Shown here: piece after piece, positions 1 through 4,536 of the stretch
Layout: the number at the start of each line of letters is the position of its first letter
How positions within the stretch are numbered: the stretch's first letter is position 1
NCBI GenBank assembly: GCA_964415605.1
Contig: CAYQBA010000261.1
Location: 1 to 5,031 of the forward strand
Direction: 5' to 3'
DNA length: 5,031 nucleotides
DNA from: UCB3 sp964415605
Lineage (GTDB): Bacteria; Chloroflexota; Anaerolineae; Epilineales; Epilineaceae
Position numbers and translations under genes: made by a program
The notes under the pieces: generated by a model
The model's database searches: none
Seen by the model: the letters and a program-made list of their open reading frames with translations, nothing else
What the model was told of the DNA's origin: nothing

Positions 1-1
1 G

Positions 2-1585
2 GCCGTGGTGGTGACAACGGCCGAAGGGCCGGTGGCGGGGGTGCGCGGGGCGGAGGCGACGGCGTGGAAGGGGCTGCCGTACGCCGCGCCGCCGGTGGGT
101 CCGCTCCGCTGGCGGGCGCCGCAGCCGGCGCCGAAGCGCGACGCCGTGCTGGATGCCTCGGCGGCGGGGCTGGCGTGCCCGCAGGTCGACCGGCCGCTGC
201 TGCAGCCGGACACGGGATCGCGCAAAGGCGAAGAGGACTGCCTCAGGCTGAACGTGTGGGCGCCGAACGACCGCGCGGCGCCGGCGCCGGTGATGGTGTG
301 GCTCCACGGCGGCGGCTTCATCCAGGGCAGCGGCGGCGAGGCGCTGTACGACGGGGCGCGGCTGGCGGCGGCGCAGGGCGTGGTGGTGGTGACCCTGAAC
401 TACCGGCTGGGCGCGCTCGGGTTTCTGGTGCACCCCGCGTTCGTGGGCGAGCACCCCGATCACCCCTCGGCGGGCAACTGGGGGCTCCTGGACCAGCTCG
501 CCGCGCTGCGCTGGGTGCGGGCCAACATCGCGGCGTTCGGCGGGGATCCGGCGCGGGTCACGATCTTCGGCGAGTCGGCGGGCGGGGTGAGCGTGTGCAG
601 CCTCCTGGCGTCGCCGCTCGCGGCGGGGCTGGTGACGGGGGCGATCATGCAGAGCGGCGGCTGCGAGCCGGCGCTGCGCGACGTCGCCGCGGCCGCGGGG
701 GGGCTGAAGCCGGCGGTGGATCAGGGCCGGCGCTTCGCCGAGGCCATCGGGTGCGGGGGCGCGGCCGATACCGCGGCATGCCTGCGGGCGCAGCCGGTGG
801 ACGCCGTGCTGGCGGCGCTGCCGGGCGAGATCGGGGTGCTGCAGCCGGGCGCCGAGACCTACGGGCCGGTGCGGGACGGGTATGTGCTCGCGGAGGCGCC
901 GGCCGCGGCCGTGGCCGCGGGGCGGGCGCTGGGCGTGCCGTGGATGGTCGGCGCCAACGCCGACGAAGGGACCGTGTTCCTCTCGCCGCAGCAAAAGGCG
1001 ATGACGGCGGCGCAGTACGAGGCGGCGGTGCGGGCGGTGTTCGGGACCGCGGCGGGCCAGGTGCTGGCGCTCTACCCGGCGGGCGACTACGGCAGCCCCG
1101 GGCTGGCGCTGGCGGCGGTGACCGGGGACGCGGGCTTCGTGTGCCCCGCCCGGCGCATGGCCCGGGCGCACGCGGCGCGGGGGCGGGCGGCGTGGCTGTA
1201 CCACTTCACGTACGTGTCGGCGGTGGGGCGGCAGCTGGGGCTGGGGGCCTTCCACGGCTCGGAGATCCCGCTCGTGTTCGGGGCGGGCGGAGGCGGCGTG
1301 GGCATGCCCGCGGCGCGGGCGCTGGGCGAGGCGATGCAGGCCGCGTGGGGCGCCTTCGCGCGGACGGGCGACCCGGCCACCGCGGAGCTCGCGTGGCCGC
1401 GCCACGCGGCGCGCGGGGACATGGGCATGCGCTGGGACACGCCGCCGGGGGCGGTCGCGGGCTGGCGGCGGGCGCAGTGCGACCTGTGGGACGCGGTGGT
1501 GGGGGTTGAGGACGGCGGGCCGGGCGACGGCGCGGGCGGCGGGGTCTACCTGCCGGTGGTGCGGTGGGACGCAGGCGGGCGGTAA
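2..1585 (+). CDS. Type-B carboxylesterase (para-nitrobenzyl esterase family), 5' end probably outside window
   Basis: An alpha/beta-hydrolase of the carboxylesterase type B family, which hydrolyses carboxylic ester bonds; the natural substrate cannot be told from sequence. Numbering from the GTG at position 5 (526 residues), I see the EDCLRLNVW signature at 77-85, the oxyanion-hole HGGGF at 101-105, the nucleophile elbow FGESAGG at 188-194 (Ser191), the acidic residue in NADEGT (Glu321) and the catalytic His in FHGSEIPLVFG (His417). Cys58 and Cys79 sit where the family has its N-terminal disulfide. The length fits the family (about 490-550). The GTG at 5 has no visible ribosome binding site and the frame is open to the window edge, so the true start, with or without a signal peptide, is probably upstream. 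The last 25 residues are Gly/Asp-rich. Third codon positions are strongly G-biased (GTG, GCG, GGG) compared with the other genes here. The family call is secure; substrate and location are not. Confidence 0.93.
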   Translation, partial: AVVVTTAEGPVAGVRGAEATAWKGLPYAAPPVGPLRWRAPQPAPKRDAVLDASAAGLACPQVDRPLLQPDTGSRKGEEDCLRLNVWAPNDRAAPAPVMVWLHGGGFIQGSGGEALYDGARLAAAQGVVVVTLNYRLGALGFLVHPAFVGEHPDHPSAGNWGLLDQLAALRWVRANIAAFGGDPARVTIFGESAGGVSVCSLLASPLAAGLVTGAIMQSGGCEPALRDVAAAAGGLKPAVDQGRRFAEAIGCGGAADTAACLRAQPVDAVLAALPGEIGVLQPGAETYGPVRDGYVLAEAPAAAVAAGRALGVPWMVGANADEGTVFLSPQQKAMTAAQYEAAVRAVFGTAAGQVLALYPAGDYGSPGLALAAVTGDAGFVCPARRMARAHAARGRAAWLYHFTYVSAVGRQLGLGAFHGSEIPLVFGAGGGGVGMPAARALGEAMQAAWGAFARTGDPATAELAWPRHAARGDMGMRWDTPPGAVAGWRRAQCDLWDAVVGVEDGGPGDGAGGGVYLPVVRWDAGGR

Positions 1586-1667
1586 GGCAGGCCGGCGGGT
1601 GCATTCGGCGCGGGTCCCGAGCGGCGGACGATTCGGATCGCCCCCCGTGCCCGGCGGCCTGATGGAA

Positions 1668-1700
1668 CAGGGCCGGGCGCAGCAAGTGCGCCCGGCCCTG
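1668..1700. terminator. Strong GC hairpin, candidate bidirectional terminator without T-tract
   Basis: CAGGGCCGGGCGCA at 1668-1681 is perfectly complementary to TGCGCCCGGCCCTG at 1687-1700, giving a 14-bp stem with a 5-nt loop (GCAAG). It lies 82 nt after the esterase stop and about 170 nt after the trmB stop in the convergent gap, the usual place for a terminator. There is no T-run on either side: GACCTCGTG follows on the plus strand and TTCCATC on the minus strand. Canonical intrinsic termination is therefore uncertain. It could also be the 3' end of a minus-strand small RNA or a stabilising 3' structure. Confidence 0.55.
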
Positions 1701-1764
1701 GACCTCGTGAGGAGGAGGAGAATCCACGATTGCGCCCGTATTGTACCCGGTCCCGGCCGCCCCT

Positions 1765-1778
1765 GCTGGTCGACCAGC
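1765..1778. repeat. 14-bp perfect palindrome
   Basis: GCTGGTCGACCAGC equals its own reverse complement. It lies in the non-coding gap downstream of trmB, followed closely by a second short palindrome, CATGCATG, at 1780-1787. It may be a binding site for a dimeric protein or chance in GC-rich DNA. It sits 20-33 bp upstream of the minus-strand TACAAT box, overlapping where a -35 element would be expected. Confidence 0.35.
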
Positions 1779-1871
1779 CCATGCATGCCCGTCGCCCGGC
1801 CGACGACCGGCCGGCTCGAGCGACGCACGGCCATCGCGGTCGGGCGACGGGGTCACACCCGCCGGCGCACC

Positions 1872-2804
1872 TCACCCAGCGGCGCCCTGGCACGCCGCCA
1901 GCACCAGGTCGAGCGCCATCTGCACCCCGTCCGTCATGACCGCGTTGCAGCCCCGGGCCGGCTGGATGCGCCAGCCGCCCGTGGCCGGCACGATCTCGAT
2001 CCAGAGGTCCTGCTTGAGCTTGTCCTCGACCACCACCACGTGGACCATCCCCACAGTCCGCAGCGGGTCGTAGAGCAGGTCCTTCATGCGCACCCGGACG
2101 TCGTCGGTGTGCGCCTCGCGCATCGGCAGCCGCGCCGGCTCGAAGCCCTCGATGAGGTGGGTGCGCATCGGCGTGGCCTCCTTGAGGGGCAGGGTGACGT
2201 GCTCGACCTTGACCAGGTCGATGCGGTGGAACTCGGTCTGGCCGCCGGCGTGCCACTTGCGCTCGAACTTCGTGGCGTGGTCGGGGCCCACCAGCCGCGT
2301 CGCCGCCTCGAAGCCGCTGCCCGGCACCTGCGCCAGCAGCCAGTCGCGATACGGGCGGTCGTCGGTGACGACGTACGCCGTGCCGTCGGCCGCCAGGCGG
2401 CTGTTCAGGGTCCGCAGGAACGCGTGCCCAAACAGGCGCCGCCGGTCCGTCTCGCTGCTCGGCCACGGGCACGGGAACAGCGCGTAGGCGCGCGCCAGGC
2501 TGGCCGGGGGGATCAGGCGGTCGAGCGCCAGGTGGGCGTCGCCGTAGAGCACGCGGGCGTTGGGCACGCCCGCCAGCCCGATCTTGCGCAGCGTCTTCTT
2601 CACCCGGCCCCACAGCAGCTCCAGCCCGACCACGTCGCGGTTGGGCGTGGCCAGCGCGTGCCGCACGAGGTACTCGCCGTTGCCGCAGCCGATCTCGAGG
2701 TCCACCGGCGCGGCACGGCCGAACTCGACCGCCCAGTCGATGGGGCGGCCGGCGCGCGCGAGCACGGGCAGGAGCGGGTCCAGCGAGACATAGGCGTGCC
2801 GCAT
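1872..2804 (-). CDS. trmB: TrmB-family tRNA (guanine-N7-)-methyltransferase with C-terminal extension and altered active-site motif
   Basis: TrmB enzymes transfer a methyl group from S-adenosylmethionine to N7 of G46 in the tRNA variable loop, in the cytoplasm. With the ATG at 2804 (310 residues) I see the SAM-binding LEIGCGNGEYL at 36-46, GLELL at 60-64, VLYGDAHLAL at 85-94, the family motif as FPCPWPSSETDRRRL at 110-124, VTDD at 146-149 and TKFERK at 178-183. The family motif is normally FPDPW; here the Asp is Cys112, and the position of the conserved His further on is Thr119. The TD and TxxE residues are kept. TrmB is usually about 210-240 residues. Here about 110 extra residues (200-310) form a tail, as known in some thermophile TrmBs. 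An in-frame ATG at 2867 would add 21 residues, but it lies upstream of a good promoter (2843-2815) and in poorly family-like sequence, so I chose 2804. Neither start has a clear ribosome binding site. The family is secure; activity is less sure. Confidence 0.88.
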   Translation of the reverse strand: MRHAYVSLDPLLPVLARAGRPIDWAVEFGRAAPVDLEIGCGNGEYLVRHALATPNRDVVGLELLWGRVKKTLRKIGLAGVPNARVLYGDAHLALDRLIPPASLARAYALFPCPWPSSETDRRRLFGHAFLRTLNSRLAADGTAYVVTDDRPYRDWLLAQVPGSGFEAATRLVGPDHATKFERKWHAGGQTEFHRIDLVKVEHVTLPLKEATPMRTHLIEGFEPARLPMREAHTDDVRVRMKDLLYDPLRTVGMVHVVVVEDKLKQDLWIEIVPATGGWRIQPARGCNAVMTDGVQMALDLVLAACQGAAG

Positions 2805-2814
2805 GACGCCGGCC

Positions 2815-2843
2815 AGTCTATCCGTCGCCCGCGGGCGGGTCAA
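2815..2843 (-). promoter_or_regulatory. Sigma70-like promoter for trmB, nearly leaderless
   Basis: On the minus strand TTGACC (2843-2838, five of six to TTGACA) is followed after exactly 17 nt by TAGACT (2820-2815, four of six to TATAAT). The expected transcription start, about 7 nt downstream (near 2808), is only about 4 nt before the ATG at 2804. That explains why the ATG has no Shine-Dalgarno sequence. It also argues against the longer start at 2867, which would lie upstream of the promoter. Inferred from sequence match only. Confidence 0.55.
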
Positions 2844-2858
2844 CCGAGCGCCGCCGCG

Positions 2859-2876
2859 TGTGACCATCCTGTGACC
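2859..2876. promoter_or_regulatory. Tandem TGTGACC direct repeat, candidate operator
   Basis: TGTGACC occurs at 2859-2865 and again at 2870-2876, a period of 11 bp, close to one helical turn. It lies between the two divergent genes, upstream of the trmB -35 box and upstream of the HTH gene. Direct repeats with this period are typical operators of OmpR/PhoB-type regulators; the protein binding here is unknown. The neighbouring LuxR-type protein is one candidate, although that family more often uses inverted repeats. Confidence 0.35.
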
Positions 2877-2883
2877 GCTGCGT

Positions 2884-2927
2884 TTGGCACGGGTCGATCA
2901 TCGCGGCATCGCGCCGAAGGTCGATGC
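2884..2927. promoter_or_regulatory. Repeat-rich leader upstream of the HTH gene (possible promoter/operator)
   Basis: A -35-like TTGGCA lies at 2884-2889, but no good -10 follows at 16-18 nt (CATCGC at 17), so the promoter is weak or uses another sigma factor. Downstream are two CATCGCG copies (2899-2905 and 2907-2913, 8-bp period) and a 6-bp inverted repeat, GCATCG (2906-2911) and CGATGC (2922-2927), separated by 10 nt. An autoregulatory site is possible but not shown. Confidence 0.25.
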
Positions 2928-2932
2928 ATGAT

Positions 2933-2938
2933 GGAGGG
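2933..2938 (+). promoter_or_regulatory. Shine-Dalgarno sequence fixing the HTH gene start
   Basis: GGAGGG at 2933-2938 is followed by the 6-nt spacer AACACG and then the ATG at 2945. This is near-ideal spacing and decides the start against the ATG at 2924, which has no such element. Confidence 0.75.
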
Positions 2939-2944
2939 AACACG

Positions 2945-3325
2945 ATGAGCCAGGCATCCAACGAGGCCCCGCCGCTGCCCGTCCCCCGCCCCGGCCCGCG
3001 CCCTTCTCCGCCCCCCGCCCGATCGACCGGGCCGGGCGCCGCGGGTGCCGGCCTCCCGAGATCAGGCGCCAACGGCTCAGCCGAGGGCGCCTGGGCCGCC
3101 GGCGACCCGCCGCCGGCGCTGCTGGACGCGCGCGAGTGGCAGGTCGTCCTGGCGCTGTGCGAAGGGCTCCCGCGCGACGCCGTGGCCGACCGGATCGGCT
3201 ACAGCCGCAGCACCGTCAACCGCATCCTGACCGAGATCTACGCCAGCACCGGCTTCGACCAGGCGTACCAGGTGGTGGCGTGGGCGTATCGCTGCCGCGT
3301 GGCGGCCTTCACCCGGCGGGCGTGA
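2945..3325 (+). CDS. Small LuxR/GerE-type helix-turn-helix protein
   Basis: A 126-residue putative DNA-binding regulator. Residues 1-57 are rich in Pro, Gly, Ala and Ser and are probably disordered. Residues 58-121 match the LuxR C-terminal fold: LLDAREWQVVLALCEGL is the usual 'LT-x-RE-x-xVL-x-L-x-x-G' opening, DAVADRIGYSRSTVNRILTEIYASTG (about 78-103) is the scaffold and recognition helix-turn-helix, and a final helix contains QVVAWAYR. There is no receiver, PAS, autoinducer-binding or ATPase domain, so any signal must come from a partner or from protein abundance. The ATG at 2945 has a strong GGAGGG six bases before it, so I prefer it to the in-frame ATG at 2924. It diverges from trmB across 140 bp and converges with recR. 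The target is unknown; its own promoter and trmB are plausible. A sigma-70 region 4-like HTH is the main alternative. Confidence 0.72.
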   Translation: MSQASNEAPPLPVPRPGPRPSPPPARSTGPGAAGAGLPRSGANGSAEGAWAAGDPPPALLDAREWQVVLALCEGLPRDAVADRIGYSRSTVNRILTEIYASTGFDQAYQVVAWAYRCRVAAFTRRA

Positions 3326-3338
3326 CGGCCACGCCCGC
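3316..3338. terminator. Hairpin shared by convergent HTH gene and recR
   Basis: GCGGGCGTG (3316-3324) pairs perfectly with CACGCCCGC (3330-3338) around a 5-nt loop. The stem includes most of the TGA stop of the HTH gene (3323-3325), and the structure ends just before the recR stop (3340-3342). With only 14 bp between the two stop codons, one symmetrical structure probably ends both transcripts. No T-tract is present, so the efficiency of intrinsic termination is uncertain. Confidence 0.45.
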
Positions 3339-3339
3339 G

Positions 3340-3951
3340 CTAGCCCAGCTCGCTGCGCCCCTTGACCGCGCGGGCCAGCGTGACCTGGTCGGCGTACTCG
3401 ATGTCGCCGCCGACCGGCAAGCCGCGCGCCAGGCGCGTGATGCGCGTCTCGACGCCGGCGGTGCGGGCGGCGCGCTCGATGTACATGGCGGTGGCGTCGC
3501 CCTCGAGCGAGGGGTTGGTGGCCAGGATGAGCTCGCGCACCGGCGCGCGCCGCAGCCGCGCCACGAGCTCATCGATGCGCAGGTCCGCCGGCCCGATGCC
3601 GTCGACGGGCGAGATGGCGCCGTGCAGCACGTGGTACAGGCCGCGGTACTCGCGTGTCCGCTCCAGGGCGATGACGTCCAGCGGCTCCTCGACAACGCAG
3701 ATCGTCCCGTGGTCGCGCGCCGGGTCGGCGCAGATGGCGCACGGGTCGTGCTCGGCGATGTTGAAGCACTGGCGGCAGTACACCAGCCCTTCGGACAGCG
3801 CGCGCAGCGCGTCGGCCAGGGCAGCCGCCTGGTTGCTCGGTGCGCGCAGCAGGTAGAACGCCAGGCGCGAGGCCGTCTTGGGCCCGATCCCGGGCAGCCG
3901 GCCGAACTCGTCGATCAGGCGGGCCACCGGCCCCGGCAGCGACGCGGTCAC
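3340..3951 (-). CDS. recR: Recombination mediator protein RecR
   Basis: RecR acts with RecO and RecF in loading RecA at single-stranded gaps during recombinational DNA repair. The 203-residue product has the usual length and full domain order: an N-terminal helix-hairpin-helix, EFGRLPGIGPKTASRLAF (15-32); a four-cysteine zinc site (Cys59, Cys62, Cys71, Cys74); a Toprim domain starting near residue 82 with TICVVEEPLDV and ATNPSLEGDATAMYI (144-158); and the C-terminal ITRLARGLPVGGDIEYAD segment (171-188). All key residues are present. The start is GTG at 3951; the spacer before it shows only a weak GGCGGA-like ribosome binding site. It lies 72 nt downstream of ybaB in the classic dnaX-ybaB-recR order, so it is likely co-transcribed. 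Confidence 0.98.
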   Translation of the reverse strand: MTASLPGPVARLIDEFGRLPGIGPKTASRLAFYLLRAPSNQAAALADALRALSEGLVYCRQCFNIAEHDPCAICADPARDHGTICVVEEPLDVIALERTREYRGLYHVLHGAISPVDGIGPADLRIDELVARLRRAPVRELILATNPSLEGDATAMYIERAARTAGVETRITRLARGLPVGGDIEYADQVTLARAVKGRSELG

Positions 3952-4023
3952 GGGGTCCGCCGATCGGTGGGCGGCAGCGCGTCGTGACCCGCCGCGCGCG
4001 ATCCCGCCCGCGGCGCGGCCATG

Positions 4024-4383
4024 CTAGAGCCCGAGCCCGGGCGGCAGGCCCAGGCCTTGCGTGAGCGCGCCCATCCGCTCGCCGGCGATGGCCTGCGAGC
4101 GCTCCACCGCCTCGTTGACGGCGGCGATGATGAGATCGGAGAGCATCTCGGCCTCGTCGGGGTTGAGCAGCTCAGGCCGGATGGCCACCGATTGGAGCTT
4201 CTGGTGGCCGTTCATGACCACCGCCACGGCCCCGCCGCCCACCGACACCTCGACGGTCTCGCGGCCGAGCGACTCCTGCTCGGCCAGCATCCGCGCCTGC
4301 ATCTCCTCGATCTGACGCAGCATGTTCCGGCCGCCGGCTGGTCGTCCCACGGCGCCGAACCCGCCGCCCTTGCCCTTGCCCAT
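4024..4383 (-). CDS. ybaB: YbaB/EbfC-family nucleoid-associated protein
   Basis: A 119-residue member of the YbaB/EbfC family, small dimeric proteins that bind DNA and associate with the nucleoid. A Gly/Lys-rich basic head (1-19) is followed by a coiled-coil-forming helix, NMLRQIEEMQARMLAEQESL (20-39), then a beta segment (EVSVGGGAVAVVMNGHQKLQSVAIRPELL, 45-73) and a second helix with DEAEMLSDLIIAAVNEAVERS (76-96). This is the standard fold order. The C-terminus is Gly/Leu-rich. The ATG at 4383 is preceded by GAGGGA about 6 nt upstream, a good ribosome binding site. It sits between dnaX and recR, as in many bacteria. The 5' leader is unusually C-rich and G-poor (see 4398-4457). Confidence 0.96.
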   Translation of the reverse strand: MGKGKGGGFGAVGRPAGGRNMLRQIEEMQARMLAEQESLGRETVEVSVGGGAVAVVMNGHQKLQSVAIRPELLNPDEAEMLSDLIIAAVNEAVERSQAIAGERMGALTQGLGLPPGLGL

Positions 4384-4397
4384 ACCTGTTCCCTCGC

Positions 4398-4457
4398 GTG
4401 ATGTGTGGTGTGACCGGATTGAGTGGAGTGACTGGAATGCGATGATCGTGATTGTGG
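4398..4457 (-). promoter_or_regulatory. C-rich, G-poor leader before ybaB (Rho-site-like or unstructured 5' region)
   Basis: Read on the minus strand, these 60 nt have about 26 C and only 5 G, the rest being A and T, inside a genome of 70% GC or more where G and C are otherwise roughly balanced. They contain repeated TCAC and CCAC elements, including CCAGTCAC (4435-4428) and CCGGTCAC (4417-4410) spaced 18 nt apart. Long C-rich, G-poor, unstructured RNA is what Rho binds, and it would also leave the ybaB ribosome binding site accessible. No clear -35/-10 pair is visible. Confidence 0.4.
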
Positions 4458-4514
4458 CCGGCTTCGGCGCGGCTGCGCGCGTCCCGACGCACGGTCGCGC
4501 ACAGACCCCCGTCC

Positions 4515-4532
4515 GCGGCGCCCGGGCGCCGC
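4515..4532. repeat. 18-bp perfect palindrome after dnaX stop
   Basis: GCGGCGCCCGGGCGCCGC is its own reverse complement and begins 4 nt after the dnaX TGA (4539-4537). As RNA it could form a 7-bp GC stem with a 4-nt loop. No T-tract follows, so it would be a pause, attenuator or 3'-stabilising hairpin between dnaX and ybaB rather than a textbook terminator. Confidence 0.4.
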
Positions 4533-4536
4533 ACGC

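Larger units (their letters stand above)
1586..1871. other. Non-coding convergent gap between esterase and trmB
   Basis: These 286 bases separate two genes that converge. I find no convincing gene here: the open frames crossing it are continuations of frames antisense or out of phase to the esterase and trmB. It contains a strong hairpin (1668-1700), a 14-nt purine run on the plus strand (1709-1722), a -10-like TACAAT on the minus strand (1745-1740) and a 14-bp perfect palindrome (1765-1778). A frame starting with TTG at 1730 follows a Shine-Dalgarno-like GGAGGAGGAG, but its product is Arg/Pro-rich shadow-like sequence that runs antisense into trmB, so I do not call it. Confidence 0.7.

Noticed and set aside
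64..1509. 481-codon plus-strand frame inside the esterase
   Set aside because: A shifted frame of the esterase giving an Ala/Gly/Arg-only product; the esterase frame carries all family motifs.
1206..1856. Minus-strand frame reaching into the convergent gap
   Set aside because: Arg/Pro-rich shadow antisense to the esterase with no start signal or domain.
1730..1939. TTG-started 69-codon frame preceded by GGAGGAGGAG
   Set aside because: The purine tract resembles a Shine-Dalgarno sequence, but the product is Arg/Pro/His-rich without family resemblance and runs antisense into the trmB 3' end.
1546..2613. 355-codon minus-strand frame overlapping trmB
   Set aside because: Out-of-phase shadow of trmB; low-complexity Arg/Gly/Ala product without recognisable motifs.
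2802..2867. Longer TrmB start at the ATG at 2867
   Set aside because: The extra 21 residues do not look family-like, no ribosome binding site is properly spaced, and the best promoter lies downstream of that start. It remains possible.
2859..2876. CRP-type site based on TGTGA
   Set aside because: A CRP site needs an inverted TGTGA-N6-TCACA; here both copies are in the same orientation, so I describe only a direct repeat.
1506..2948. 480-codon open frame on the plus strand antisense to trmB
   Set aside because: The product is rich in Arg, Gln, His and Ala with no family motif. The minus strand here clearly encodes TrmB motifs, and long antisense frames are common in very GC-rich genes.
3136..3987. 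283-codon plus-strand frame across recR
   Set aside because: Antisense to RecR, whose HhH, zinc and Toprim motifs are intact on the minus strand.
3952..4023. Regulatory element in the ybaB-recR spacer
   Set aside because: Only short GC-rich self-complementary pieces such as CCGATCGG are present; nothing beyond what is expected by chance in a 72-nt GC-rich spacer.
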